Positions 1-13,849 are shown, numbered from the stretch's first letter. The stretch is DNA of 64,000 nucleotides from Piper betle (GCA_033002965.1 JAURVB010009602.1:1-64000); one strand, 5' to 3'. Notes: generated by a model from the letters alone, not told the origin. Program-made: numbers and translations.

Positions 1-520
1 CGGCGGAGAGTTGGGATTTGGGTGATGGAGGCAGGGATGGGGCCGGTGAGCTTGCAGTGGTGGAAGTCGAAATGGGCAATCTTCAATTAGCCGAGAGATT
101 CCGGAATGTTGCCGGAGAGCTTCGTGTGGGAGATGTAGATGAACTCAAGCTTGGAAAGTCTGCCGACGGTGGTCGGAATCCCGCCGTGGAGGCCAGGGAG
201 GCGCTCGAGAGCAATGGTGTAGATTTTGGGGAGGTTGCCGATCTCGGGCGGGATGGTGCCATTGATATCCTTGTTGTAGCGGATGGCGATGGTGACAACG
301 TGCGTGGATTGCACGTCGTCGCAGCTAATGCCGACCCAGGTGGTGCAGCAGTCGGCGGTGGCGTTCCAGGTGGAGAGGGAAGGTGGGTTGCCTAGGGAGC
401 TTTTGATGAGGAGAAGGGAGTCCCTTTCCTTGTTGTCGCAAAGGCTGGAGGCCGGGGAAGGGAGGAGATGAGGAAGATGAAGGTGGTGATAGAGAGTAGG
501 ATTGGTAAGGGGGAAGCCAT
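1..520 (-). pseudogene. PGIP-like leucine-rich-repeat protein, broken and truncated by the window edge
   Basis: The minus strand encodes a signal peptide (start codon 520-518, MASPLPILLSITTF then a hydrophobic core), followed in another frame by an N-terminal LRR cap with the CDNKERDSLLLIKSSLG motif and the Cys pair ADCCTTW, then plant-type LRRs (NGTIPPEIG, GGIPTTVG, SGNIPESLG). This order is typical of polygalacturonase-inhibiting or related extracellular LRR proteins, which act in the cell wall against fungal pectinases. Two defects are visible. The frame changes by one base between signal peptide and cap (about 436-446; one missing base would explain it). An in-frame TAA lies at 89-87, after which the same frame still reads LRR-like residues (KLTGPIPASI) to the window edge. 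It is therefore a pseudogene or carries sequence errors. The C-terminal part lies outside the window. The family call is good; the exact subclass is uncertain. Confidence 0.75.
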
Positions 521-3483
521 GGCTGGTTCAGTAGCACTCTGCGTTTCTGAGCTGGTATATGAGTTCTCGTACATATACAACACTGCTTGAGCACACAGAC
601 ATAAAAGGCAGGAAAAATTTTTGGGAAACCGCCCTTGCACCACCTATCAACCGCGATACCACGCATTTTGGCTTTGGCTGGGAAAAAGTGAACACTTGGG
701 ACCAATAAAACATTTCCAGCTTGCTTCCACGTTGAGGATTGGTTCCAGCTTTCCAAGTCCAAGTTTGCATAATTGCGTTATCCAATCCGTCAACTTTGTT
801 TGCATGCGTGTGATAAAAGCTCGGTGAATGAGTGCGCACTGGTATGACTGAATAGATTTTTTTATTTGAGTGAAATGATTGAACCGATTTTGACGCGCAG
901 CTGTGTTGCGTTGCGAAACTGTGGCACTTGAAGGCTAAGGCCCGCAACTTGTGTTCTATATTGGCAGGCCGCCAGCTCGTTGGCAAGTGGGGCGTGCGGT
1001 GCAGCGAAATGAGAATTGATATATTCAATACTAAGAGGGAGTTGACCGTGAATGAAGTGATACAATTAATTAAGATTAGGAGGACAAAGTACAAAGAATC
1101 TATTCTATAATGATGCGCGGCTTCTCGAAGGTGGGTTCGAAAACGATCCATTCACAACCCACTCCACGAGTGGATTAGCTTCAAGTGGTTGGAATAGGAA
1201 TCCATTTCACGCTTTGTTCGCCTTGGCCTCGGCCATGGCCCACACTGATAAACCTCTCTTCTCTTTCTTATCATTCAATTAAAATCGATATCTAAAACAT
1301 CTAAATTCATCTCATTATTCAATGAAGACTGATCTTTAAAATTGAAGTTTGTGTCTTACATACCCGCATCACCTTATCTAATTTCATCTAAATTCTCAAC
1401 TTAGAAACCAAATTCCCTCCCAGTTTAAAACATACGGATCCCAGTTTTTGTACATTGATGCAAAGTACTAATTAATGCAACTTCACATTTTCAAAAAAGC
1501 CTAGACAATTCAATACTAGTGTTTTTACAAAAACAACGAATGAATAAGGAGGCATATGGTTTTCAGGCATGAAGATTCTTAACACATTTGAAATTCTTAA
1601 TCAAGAAGTTCCAGGTTGGATAGGGAGAAATGTAATAGCCAAGTTTTAATCCAACATTAGCAAACATAAATTTGATTCCATCTGCTTTGAGGATCAGAAA
1701 TGCTCAACTCAACATGTTCCTATGTTGTTATCATCATCAAAATAAAGGAGAGAACAGGCGTCAAAGTCTAAATGATAGCATTTTCCTAGCAAGTTGTGGA
1801 AAGCATCATCAGGCAAGGTATCATGTGTCGTATGTATTTAAAAATCAATTAGAATCACTGGCATCAATCAAGACAAATATCAATACCTGTCTTATTTGGA
1901 TTACTAATTTTTTTATCAAGAAAAGTTTATCCAAATTAATCAATAACATTTGAAGTTTGGCTGAACAAGTGTGACCACAACAGTAACAATGTCAAAATAT
2001 AATCAATTACAAAGCATTTGTTGATCAAACCCACCATCTATTTTTTGTCTGAACACAAATAACACCTTTAATGATTGACCAACAAAACACCACATCTGAA
2101 GTTAATGTCTATGACTTGTTTGTCTGAGACTATCTAACTCTGTTGGCTAAAAACTAGCGAGTGAAAATACAAACAAGAGAATGTATCGCATTTGTTGAAA
2201 CGATTCCTACATCTAGCAAGCCAACAACATTAGACACTTATGCTCACCTCTATTTACAAGATTATTGTTCTGAAGTTATGAATAACTAAGGGCATTCTCT
2301 AGCAATATCAAACATACCAAACAGAAGAAAGCAAACACTAGAAAACATTACATCACAATACAAAACAATTAGATCAAAGAAAAGATCACTTGTGAACAAT
2401 AATAATAATGCAATTAGGGATAGAAATCAATTGTAGAATATTGGACAATGTGCATCAGCGCAAACATTTACCACTTCAATTGGACACTAACGTCCAGATA
2501 TCCATACTCATCCATAGAATGGACTATAGTTGAACAAATATAAGACAAGGTCTTGTTTGTGTTTGTTATTTTTCATTCTATAAAAAACGGTTGAACTCTA
2601 TCACAAACGCTAACAAAGATTAGTATTACTCAAATCCAACTAAAGTTCAAAGCATTTAAGATAAAAACAGAGCCTACTTTTCTTAAGTGAAAAATAACAA
2701 ACATGAACAAGCCCTTATCTGATGTTTAAGTAACTAATGACCACTTTAATTGTGTGCACAGACATCTAAATATTAACATCCAATCAACGTCCAAAATGTT
2801 TGCTGTATCCAATCAATATACTAACCCTGATTTTAAGGATCAATACCATACACTAGTTTGGAAGAGCTCACCCCCACTTACAAGATATTTAACATTAACC
2901 ATGCACTAAAATACGTAATAATTCAAACAATTGAAGAAAGCAGAGAAAAAGAGTTTGTGTTTGGGATTGTCAATTTTTTTAAAAAAAATGACACACACAA
3001 TCACAAACTTTCATGAAAAGACACTGAGGAATCCATAAGCATTCTAAGGGTGAAGTAGAGAAATACATGCCATTTTTACTAATTTTCTATCAAGATATAT
3101 GAATCAAACTAAGTCATGAGGGGTTAAACAAACCGGTCAAGCTATGAAGACATTGGGATCATTCTATCATGACCGAAGTGGGAAACAAGTGCAATAAAAC
3201 CTCGCCTATTTATCTTGATTGAAAAATAGCTAACACAACAATGATAACTTCCTAACGCTAAGAGAGCACACTAACCTCTCAAAGTTAGGCATCCACATCC
3301 AAAATGTTTGTTACTTAAGATTCACCAACTTTATTGCTTTGAACTAAAACCTACTGAGCAGATGCCTACCATAAAATTATGAACAACTAAGGATAAATAC
3401 ACTAGCAAGCAGTAACAACTTACAGACCAGAACAGGAGCAAGCAAAAAATGCAAACAAAATGAAAGATTTACTTAGCCAAGAA
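521..3483. other. Intergenic, no recognised gene
   Basis: About 3 kb between two minus-strand genes. It holds the upstream flank of the PGIP-like gene (roughly 521-1100) and the downstream flank of the CASP-like gene. The rest is AT-rich, without a convincing open frame, RNA gene or bounded repeat. Short open frames here match no family I know. Confidence 0.6.
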
Positions 3484-4166
3484 TCAGAGGTAGAAGCGAG
3501 AGCCGGTGATGGAGTAGCTAACTAGTCGGAAGCCAGAGAGGAGAGCCGAGCCGGCGAGGAAGAGGAAGGCGACGAAGGCCATCGCCACCGAGATGGTGGC
3601 CTGAACGCAGAACCCACTCTCCCTTTTGCAGGTCTCCGCCGCCCACTGCTTGCGCACCTCCACCATCGCCGCCGCGGTTGCGGACAGCAGCAGGTAGGCG
3701 AATCCCTGATCGTGGCCGAAATCGAACCAGAGCTGAAAGATCTCCGGCATGGGGGTGGTGCCCCTCAACATCTCCCACGCCGAAACAACCAACTCGAAGA
3801 ACGAGTAGACCGCAACAATCCCACTCGCCGCCACAACGAATCTGCAAATCCCAGCTCTAATCAATACTCCTCAGCTCATGTGATTAAAAGAAAGGAAAGG
3901 TGAGATTTGTATGGGTCTTTGGCTGAGTATGACCTGAAGGCGTCGAAATGAGTCCATACGGAAATGGAGCGTTTGAGGTCGGAGGCCATGAATACTGCGG
4001 AGGTGAGGGAGAAACTGAAGGAGGCGAAGCGGAAGAGGAGGAGGAGGTAGTGAATTATGCGGCAGATGTTGTGGAGGGAGGAGGTGTGAGGCGGCGGCGC
4101 TTGGGAAGTGACAAGGCCGTTGCGGAGGGGCATATTGGGATGGGAGAGAGGAAGAGGGAGCCACAC
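3484..4166 (-). CDS. CASP-like protein (CASPL4-type four-TM membrane protein)
   Basis: Two exons: 4166-3934 and 3841-3484, with a 92-bp GT-AG intron (3933-3842). Joined they give 196 residues in one frame. There are four membrane spans: about 40-62 (FRFASFSFSLTSAVFMAS), 79-99 (ASGIVAVYSFFELVVSAW), 113-131 (DQGFAYLLLSATAAAM) and 149-171. The conserved FDFGHDQxFAYLLLSA stretch before and in span 3 is characteristic of CASPL4 proteins. Relatives of Casparian-strip membrane domain proteins sit in the plasma membrane and may form scaffolds; the role of this subfamily is poorly known. The start is uncertain: Met1 (4166) and Met12 (4133) are both possible. A longer frame starting at 4317 overlaps in another phase and does not carry the domain. 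Exons are GC-rich relative to their flanks. The gene is intact. Confidence 0.85.
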
Positions 4167-4317
4167 ACATCACATGCTGGTTAGAAGTGGAGATAGTGCG
4201 AGAGAGAGAGAGAGAAGGGGAAGGAAGGGTGGTGGTGAAGGGTGGAGGAAGGGCGAGTTTGAGATTGTTAGAGATTGGTGAGGGAGGGCATGAGATGCCG
4301 GTGCTGCTGCTGCTCAT

Positions 4318-7127
4318 GGTTTGAAGAATGGTGACAAAGTGGAGGAGTGGAGTGGAGTGGAGGAAGAAGGAGCTGGTTGGGAGTTGGAAGTTGGAAGTTG
4401 GGCGTTGGGAGTTAGGAGTTAGGAGTTGGGAGTTGGCTTCGATATGTGGATCTTTCATGCATTCATTCCTCCTTCACCTTTATTTTTAGCTCGGCTCTTT
4501 ATTTAAATTATTATTTATCAATAATCAATTTAATATATTTTTTATATAATTAAATATTAATTTATTCTATGAAAAATTAATTCTCTCTTAATAAGAACAA
4601 AATAATCATATTTACTTTTAACCTAGGCTCTTACGTAAAATAATAATTTTCCTAAGTCCTTCCATTTAGGTTAAGAAAAAAAAATTCTTCCCTTTTTTTG
4701 CAAATCTTCACAAGGGTGATTATAATTTATCTTGAATGTAGAAAATATTTATCATGTGCTATTTATTTTTTCCATGAAATATGTTACATATATAAAAACT
4801 TTTTTGTGGGGCTAATTATTTAATTATGCAGTTTACATTTGTTTTCTTGCTAGTTCCATAAAAGAATCATTTATTTTTAGATGACACATTTTAAGCCCTC
4901 TACTAAAGAAATTACATACAGGAGAAGGATTAAAATTTAAGCCTCAAGTGTCAATGTCTAACCTTGTACTTGGTACATTGTTTAAGCCTTAAGGACATGA
5001 ATTTGGTTGCAATATGAGAAATCCAACTGAGTTTGGGCTTGTTCGATAACGGGGTGTGATTATAGTTACAAAAATCAGCCAATTTTGAGTGGAGTTGATC
5101 GAATTTACTCGATTAGATAGAAATCCAAGTAAAAAAGAGTCGGATCATTTTTTGCTAAAAATCGGGCTAAGAATCACCTAATTTAAGTTGGTTTGAGCCG
5201 ATTGTCACCCCAAGTTGACGACGGTAAAAATCGGTCAATTCAGGTGAGGCTGAGGGTGATAGGGTGAAGGGGTCGGCAGCGGGCGCCGCGTTGGGGGGGG
5301 GGGGAGGAGACAGGGGCGGGAGCTGTGGGGGGTGGTGGTCGCGGCCGAGGGGACAAGATCTGGCGATAGGGAAGTGGGGGCAGCCGGGTGGCGGGGAGGC
5401 AAGGGTGGCCAGGCGGCAAGCCGGGGAGGGACGAAGGGAGTGGCAGGGGACGGGGCAAGGTTAGATGGTGGTGATTGGTGAAGTTGGTGATAGAAGACAA
5501 AGGCCGGAGCGGTAGGGATGGGGTGCGGTTGGATGGTGGTGATTGACAAAGTTGGTGACAGGAAACAGGGGCAAGAGAGGCAAGGGGGCGGGGTGGGGGA
5601 AGACAGTGGCAAGGGAGGGGAGGAGATCCAGCGGCAAGTGTGGGGGAGGGCGGCGACAGAGCGGTAAGGGAAGGGGCTCGGTTGGATGGCGGCGATTAGC
5701 GAAGTTAGAAGGGGGTAGTTTAAGTAATAAAAATTAACTCACTACTTACTCGAATTAATAATAATAAAATAAATCATAAAATCTAATATAAAATAAAGTA
5801 AATTACAATTAATAATAATTTAATGGCATGTTCTAAAATGATGTGGGGGACATAGGGGAAAAGATCAATGACCGATTTTAACAAATTCAAGTAAACTGAT
5901 TTTTATCCAATTTTTAATAAATCGGTCCGATTCAATAACTTCTTTCTAATCCGATTTAACGTCTTATTCTTATTTTTACAACTATAGGTGAGATTGTGCA
6001 AAGGATTGCCTCACAAAAACTATAGTTCAATAATACTTGTTTTAGTATTTCAAGTAATTAAGGTCTTTTGCTGTTATGTTAAAAAAAACATTTTCAATAA
6101 ACATCATCATGTTATTATCCGACCATACCAGAAAAGGAAATAATTTTTTTGATTTTACTAGTTCGCGGGAAAATTGAATATAATTTTATAAAAAGAAGAA
6201 AATTTTATTATACTTATCTTAAAGTATCTCCCCCCCCCACCCCCTTTTTTTAGAGAATTATATGAGAATTCTCCATATTTTGAGGAGAAGCTCAATGAAA
6301 TACACTCTACCTTGTCATTTACTTGCTCCCGAATGATACAAATTGGCATAGTATACGAAAAAATATAATAATCCGTCTAGCATCACACTCTAGACTCTTT
6401 TACTTTCAAATCAATAATACATCCCTCCCTGTCTCAGATCAAAAAAAGAGGAAGAGTTTCAAAGAGGAAAGACCTCTTCTCTAAGGCCTTCAAAGTCCCT
6501 CGCAACATTGCACATGACTGGTGCAAATGACTAGTTACTTCCTAGTTCCCACATTGCACTACAACCCTGTTGTCAGTTTATTAATTAATGATGTGGATAA
6601 TTAGAGAAGCTACATGCTCAAGGTACAAGATGAACAGCGCCAGATGCCCAGAAAACTATATGAATCATTCAGGAACGACAGAGAGTGGTCACCACTGCAG
6701 ATAAAAATCCACAGCTGTTCACATTGATGGTTCACCAAAGGCATACAATTCATCCGCAATCTCCACATTTAAATCTATAGCATGGGTTTTAAAATGATCA
6801 GAGATTCACAACAAAATATGTAGAAATTTATGGAAATCAATGTATGGATTCAACAAAACTACACCTTCAAGTCATTAAAATCAATCATACAGAATGTTCT
6901 GCTTATGCATTTATACTGTTATAAAAATTGTTGGAACAAACGAAGAAACTTGGTTGTATGAAACATAAATAGCAAATTCTACAAGAGACTAACCACTTAC
7001 AACCAACCCACTTTAACAACCCATAGCTTCAATGCAAGGAAAGATCTTAAGGAGCATGGGGACGCTTTGAACAGCCAGGGATGAAACCGACTAGGCCACT
7101 GAACAGACGCCACACGGTGCATCATAA
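4318..7127. other. Intergenic with a G-rich insert
   Basis: AT-rich spacer between the CASP-like gene and the 3' end of the UBC7-type gene. It contains a strongly G-rich block (about 5260-5715, described separately), a C-rich run near 6231-6244, and the probable 3' UTR of the UBC7-type gene near 7127. No gene was recognised. Confidence 0.55.
5040..5992. repeat. Possible non-autonomous element enclosing a G-rich low-complexity block
   Basis: Near 5061 the text TATAGTTACAAAAAT occurs, and near 5975-5990 its approximate inverse (ATTTTTACAACTATA). Both flanks carry several AATCGG/CCGATT motifs, the kind of subterminal repetition seen in hAT-like elements. Between them lies a G-rich block (about 5260-5715) built of GGGG, GGCGGGG and GGAGG words with a 10-G run at about 5295. 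I found no clear target-site duplication, so the transposon interpretation is weak. The G-rich block itself is plain. Confidence 0.35.
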
Positions 7128-10100
7128 CTAAAGCATCTCTTGAGAGCGTCTGACAATCCGGCTCACCTTCTTTTTGAATTCGTCTTTCCTATCTCTCCAC
7201 TCTTTCTGTAGAAGAGAAATGAGTTACTTAAAAGTGAGATACATTTATTTGCCTAATGATTCTAAGGGGTTTGGGTTTATGCTTTCAACAGTTAACTCAT
7301 ATCAAACAGTAATACTTTAAAAAAAATTTAGTAGACAGTAAAAGTTATGATTAAGGAAGTTGAAACTGCCCTTACACATATGGCAGTAGATGGGCATAAT
7401 TAGCAAGACATGTCATCAAACCAGAGCTCACACTTCATTGTTTAATCTATTGCTTTGCCAGTCTCAAACTTTACCATTTGCTCTCAATTAGATCCTAAAC
7501 CATGCCTCCTGCCCCAATTATTTTGGTCATATAAACTGCCAGTGATCGAGGTCCTACAATCTACATTATCTTCAAATAAATAAATAAAAGCCCCAGGATG
7601 AAGTTTTATGCGTTCAAAGAAATTTTATCCAAGCTGTTTGTGAGGTTAAATTATCATAAAGTCCAAGCAAATAATGTAACAAACAAAATGTCCAACATTG
7701 GTCCCATTCATCTAGCCATAAAATGGAACATATTGTTAACTGAAATTATCATAGAACATCCAAATTATAACCTATAAATGAACTACTTGCATCCTCCTAA
7801 CTCACATATGCAGAAAAATATCTGGTGAGTGAAAACTTGAACCCATGGTAAACTTTTCAAATGGGTTAGTCGGCTCATTCATCTAGCCATAAAAATTATG
7901 GAAATAATATTAACTGAAACAACCATGTGACAAAGCCCAATCCGAATGTTCTCACCAAACTAACATGAATATAGAAAATCAACCAGCTAGGAATTATACT
8001 TTAGCATTACTGGCAATAGACAAAATATATAAAAACAGATACAATATATTAGACTTACAGCAGCTTCAACATTAGCAGGAGATTCATCATTTGGACTGGA
8101 GAGCATGGATATGATGCTTAACACAATACTCTCAACCTGTCATTCTCAACATAACTTTGAATGAGTAAACACAGCACAATAGCATACTCGAGACAAAAAC
8201 CAAATCAGAAAAGGAGAAAAAAAACTACAACACAAAATTCATATAACGAAGTGGTTGTCCAAAGTACGCTTGTAAAAAGAATCAGCAGCTTACAATTTAT
8301 CATTTTGTATCTCCAAACTGCCTAGTGCCTACCAAGAAACACAGCCATTCTCTTATCAACACTACATCCTAATACAAAAAAATGCTAGAGGTTGCCAATC
8401 AGTCTATGCCATAATAATTAAGTGTGATGCTTTCCATTCTTTCCAGGGCCTTCATTAAGTTTTAGACGCCCAACTTATGAAGTGATCTTCTCCATGAAGA
8501 ATATTGATTGAACAGGAGAAAAATGAGAAGTACTCACTGACCTACATCGTACGGGCAAAGAAGATCTCAGTATGGCATCTTGCAACGTTGCAAAGAAATA
8601 CCATTGAGAACCCAGTATGCAGGATGTCAAGACAAAATACCAGGGAGACAATATCCATCTATTGGCCAAGGAACTTGCCACAGCAAGAGGTGTTTGACAA
8701 GGTACAAGGCTTATTTCACCTCTTTTTTCTGCTTTCTTGGCTATGAACCACTGCAAGGCAGCAATTAATCCGCCGACATTTCTCAATTTTTATCAGCTAT
8801 CTTCCCAGTTATTTGCAAAGGAAAGGTTCGGATTTGTCTTTTTATATAGACCTTTTTTTTCAGTTTTTACAACTATGCTGCAAGGGCTGAACCAGATCGA
8901 GTTTGATCCAACCTATGAATCCATAAGCAAATGGTAAGTCGCTATTGCTGTTGAAAATTCCCCAATACCACCAACAGACAGATGTTGGACGGAAAAAGAA
9001 CTCTTATTATAAGTGAAACTCCTGTGTGTAGGTTTTCAAATGCTTAATATTGAAAATTGATGATACATTCCACAATAATCAATGTCAACAATGAAATCAT
9101 AAAAGAGGTGTGATTTTCCATTTCCAACCAATTTCTAACAAAACTCACAGAAAGGCTTTCAGAAGAATTAGAAGAACAAAATTGAAAAGACAAAAAAAGA
9201 AAAAAAGAGAGGTCTGCAGAATACTGACGAAAAATACAAAAAACATAGGGAGAAATAACTCCCTTGTCATAAACGAGACTGAAACTCTTATTGGTACTTT
9301 GTCGATTAATCGCAGAGTTACGAGAGACCATAAATTACTTATACAGAAGTTCCTATTTAATATAATATTTATATGAATCAAAATCCTAAGTCCTTGACTG
9401 GTGCCTCGTCCGAATTCGGCTTTCCTTCACAAGTGCTACATCACCAACCCCATTCAAAATATTTAATCTAGACATCCTATGAATTATTGATTAAGTGTGC
9501 AACCCTCATATGCTGCCAAGCCACTTACATAATGCGATAGCTTGTCTAGAATGCAATTGCTCAAAAATGGCCAGATTCGAAGAATCAGCCATGGACATCA
9601 GACAATACGCAGACCGGGTATGGCCCTTGTTCATGAACTTTACTATGCCAGTGTTACATCTCATATCAAAGTAAATGATGTTAATATTTCAAAACAAGTT
9701 GTTGATAAAGGTTTTATTAGCAACAATTTTAAAATTGTCAAATATCAATACAACGTAAATTTACTTTTCAGTTAAAATGCATGCCTTTTCATACAGACAA
9801 TGCAATTTTTAAGTAAACTTGTGGTGCAAACTTAAATCATTTGTATAAAACCAGCAAAAAAATGACTGCAAAAAATTCACGACATATATTTAGAATCTAG
9901 CTGCAGTCAACAATTAAAACCTAATTAAATTACGACAATTCTACCAAATATGCAGTAATGTTGAGTAACAATACTACCAAAAGAAACTTCCTCCTAAATG
10001 GAAATATGCCATTTAGGAAATAAAATGAATGGTTATTCAATTTAAAACAACAAAGATGAGCCTTCCCAACAATTCCACAATGGAACTAAATAGAAATCCA

Positions 10101-11718
10101 CATTACCCACTTGAAGAGTCAGAAATGACACAGTCCAATTAAATCAACAACATAAATTCCGACTCCAACTAATTTAAACCATGTAAACCTAATAACATCT
10201 CCATGATTCTATCAAACTTACAATGTGATTTATAGTATTGATGTGACCAAAAGGGGAAAGTATTACAGTAACAAACAGATAAAGAAAGAGAAACGAAAAT
10301 GATAATGTAAACACTGCTAAAGCATCAAGCAATGAGATCATATTTTGTATTGATAAATGAACATAACTTTTGAACAAGCAGGTCTATTACTGTTTATTCA
10401 ACCATCATACTGCATGAACGAGATTTTCGACCGGAAGTATCCAATATTAGTCATATAAGCAAAACACACAAGTGCCAACATTTCCTCAAGTAATGAGAAT
10501 TATTTATTAACTGCATGACACTACATACAATTTTAACAATAATAATCTAGTGAACACTCTGTCGTAGGGAAGACGTGCTCATCATTTGACAATTTCTCAA
10601 GGATTTTCTTTTTTTCATGAAAAGAGAAAAGCTGTGAATGAAGTCATAGTACTCACAGTATGAACAGGTGTCCAACGCTCACTTGCAAGTTCATAGCCAT
10701 TAGGGTCATCACCAGGCTCATGAAGAATGGAAATGCACACTCGTCCATCAGGATAGACTGAAGTCCAGCTCCACAAGGAAACAAAATCACATTATTCTCA
10801 TTGATACGCCCGGGAGAAACAAACATGAAGAGCGACCAAATATAGAATGGGCTAACCATTGGGGTGCCACATTTCAGACGTGAACCTGACAGTTGGTGGT
10901 TTGTTAGGATAATTTGCCGGGAATGACATAATTGCATTAAAGTAGCCTCCATCACTGCAACAGATTACAGTTAGATACAGTAATGAATAAATGCATGTAC
11001 CAACCTGCAGTATTGAATACTAGAGGAGGATAACATACTTGCGTAACTAGCAAAATTTCATAGTAGAAGAATTCCAGCTAAAAACGATCAGACAGACAAA
11101 TATTGATTTTCTGCAACATAAATGTGCATTCCAAAACATTCAGATCAAAGCAAAACCCACTAGACGGCTGATATGTGCATGCCAATCCTTTAATTAAACA
11201 AAGAAATGATAAGAAAAACTCCTAAATTCCAGGCACTAGAATTGCTTCAGGCTATCCTGCAACCTCAATCCCACGACACAACGATTAAACCAAAGTTTCC
11301 AGCACCCAAAACAAAGCAAAGATCCTGCCTTTGATCCGCAAAAACATCTCAATCACACATCTTTCCAACAACAGAACCAGCAGCACTCACTATAATGTAT
11401 CAGGAGGGCCGATGATGGTGACGCTCCACTCGAAGATGTTGTTATCGTCCACCAACCCGGCCGAGAAGCCATCCACCGGATTCTTGTTGAGATCTGCAAG
11501 CAAAAAGAGATCATCAACCGTTCAAACAAATAAACCCAACATCGATAATCAACGAAAGAAGACAGCAAACAACCCAGCCAGGCGCAAAACAATTCAATAA
11601 AATAGACAAAAAAATATGGAAAAGAGAAAAAAAGAAGAAGCAAACGGCACAGGCCATGGGCAAGACCTTTGAGCTGCTTCTGGAGGAGAAGACTGGCCTG
11701 GGAATACTGAGAAGCCAT
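7128..11718 (-). CDS. Ubiquitin-conjugating enzyme E2, UBC7/UBE2G2 type
   Basis: Six exons: 11718-11667, 11493-11391, 10954-10857, 10757-10657, 8136-8059 and 7205-7128 (stop). All introns are GT-AG and phases join to a 169-residue protein. It starts [19 protein letters not shown] and has the UBC core with [16 protein letters not shown], where Cys92 is the thioester cysteine. It also has the acidic loop [16 protein letters not shown] after the active site that marks the UBC7/UBE2G2 group. Plant homologues are UBC7, UBC13 and UBC14; family knowledge links this group to ER-associated degradation with membrane RING ligases. Length matches the family (166-167 residues) apart from a three-residue N-terminal extension. 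The fourth intron (10656-8137, about 2.5 kb) holds no second gene that I recognise. The reading frame is intact. Confidence 0.95.
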
Positions 11719-13849
11719 GGGGAAGTTGAAAGTTGGGAGAGAAGAAAGGCCAGTCAAGAGGTAAAGGGCTTTGGAACGGAGAGAACGCGAAGAGAAATGG
11801 CCCGCCTTAATAACACCCTGAATTTTTTACTTATGTTCTTAATACGATCATTGACTGTGTCTTTTTTTTTTAACGGGTATTTACGGTTAAAGGGTAATCC
11901 GTGGCCTTTAACGAGACCATTCAAGCTCAGTTGAGAAGTGATATTTTTTATTTTAATTTAATTTTTTAACAAATATGTTTGATTTTATTTGAGTGTTAGA
12001 CGAGCTTTGATATATTATGGGTCGAATCGACCTCCTCCAAAATTCATGATGTATAAGTTTGGCTAATATTTAACTCGTTATATTTTCGAGACGAGTTCAA
12101 ACTAAGTTAATATTTGTGCTTAACTCGTGTTTAACTTATATAGGATCTAAATTTCTTTCTAATATTATATAAATTTAATATGACTTTAATAATATTGACG
12201 AGCCGACTTAAACTGAATATTTTTTGAGTTTAAACATATTGAGTTTGAGTTTCAAGACAAGTCAAGTCGAATACTTTCTTAATTTAAGTTCTATTTATTG
12301 TTCAACGAGTTATTAATTTTAAGCCGAATATTTATTTAGCACAAAATTAACAAATACGGGTTTAAACCGATTCGAACTTAAATATAAAATAATTACAAAC
12401 AGGTTTAGTTTATTTACAGCCCCCCCCCCATAATAAGGATGCAATGGCAGTTAGAGATCAATTTCATGATTTACGTGTATTTTTTTATAATATCTTAATT
12501 ACCGCTGCGAGCTGGCACTTGGGTTAAATAATAAAATCATTTCCTTTAAACAATATTGGTAGGCGTTCTACCTACCATCCGTCGACTAGTGGCAATCGGA
12601 CACTTCGCTTGGCGGCCAGATTGTTGCCAATACGACGGTGGCAGATCTTGTCACTGCATGGGCAAGGACGGTAGCCGGTCAGATTTGGTTGTCATTGGAA
12701 GGCAAGGGCTCGGCATCGTTTGCTCCGAAAGGATTTCTTTCATCTCATAGATCGCGTTGTTCTTAAACAAACCTATTTCGTTCGACCGGAGCATAGATTC
12801 ACAATCACAGAAAGTCGAGGCAACAGTGAGTGGGCAGCGGGTAGTAGCGTATGCACAAGCAAGCCAACGGGCTGGGAAGGGACCACTATCGAGTTGTGGG
12901 TGAAAAAATCCCCCTTCTAATGGTGGGCGAAGACACTACAATTTTTCAGGCTTGATTTTGCAATGTACCAGCTCACCATTGCAAGCGCTATTCACATTTA
13001 AATTATTTCAAGAGCCTGACAAGAAATTGACAAGTATGCGGTAATAGTGAATGCTCAAGCAATGGGAGACGAGACGCTAAGGTGGGGGTGGACATGGAAT
13101 GCATGATGTTGGGCCCACTGATTCAGATGACAAAGAATAGTATTTGAGCAAGAAAGGGAATGCAAAGAGAGTTTTGAGGAGCGGAGGAGATTTGGTTTCG
13201 CCTTGCTGGATAAAAGCAAGTCTCTTTTTTCTATGGGCATTGAGAAGGACAGAAGAGGGGGCACGCGGTATTGCGTAAAGGTGTTTGGCGCGCACGGTGC
13301 TATGCGCTTCTTTCTCAACCAACGGGTGGATTACTTGTGGGAGCTAAGTCCGAATATCTCAGTTGTCGTGTGAGGTACTTTTGAAAAAATATTTTTATTT
13401 TAAAATATATATTAATTTGGTTTAGATAATTTTTAAGATAATTTGGATTTTAAATATTTTTTAATTCAAATTATGTTTAATTAAGTCATTATAAGAGAAT
13501 ATGTCATTGAATAGTGAATAACATATAAGACACCTTTGAACCGTGAATAATATATTATGCTACTCTTTAATCGCAAATTTCTGTTTACTGAAACTCAATT
13601 GGTAATGTCTCTATGTTTATTTAAATTAATTAATTATAGCAAATTTGCTATGAAAACACAAAAAATATAAGGACAATTCTAAATTTTTAATTTTATTACC
13701 ATTTATTTTAAATCATCAAATTAATTATAATAAAAATTAATTTAAAATATCTATTAACTTGTGAATTTTTAAAAAATTTAAATGTACGTCATATTAATAT
13801 AAAAAGATAAAATGTATTACCCTCCTTCCTTCTTATACATTCAACTTTT
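11719..13849. other. Intergenic, 5' flank of UBC7-type gene and unassigned DNA
   Basis: Holds the promoter side of the minus-strand UBC7-type gene, then AT-rich DNA. A stretch at about 11940-12420 has scattered CGAG/TCGAA words and ends in a nine-C run (12421-12429), like decayed transposon ends. A more GC-balanced stretch at about 12556-13330 has only short open frames and no recognisable motif. Confidence 0.5.

Noticed and set aside
3871..4458. 195-codon minus frame with a Met-Ser-Ser-Ser start at 4317
   Set aside because: Out of phase with the CASP-like domain; the four-TM protein lies in the frame starting at 4166 and splices correctly to exon 2.
8475..8786. Overlapping frames of 60-103 codons inside the large UBC7-type intron
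   Set aside because: No motif, both strands equally open, and flanked by well-supported exons on either side.
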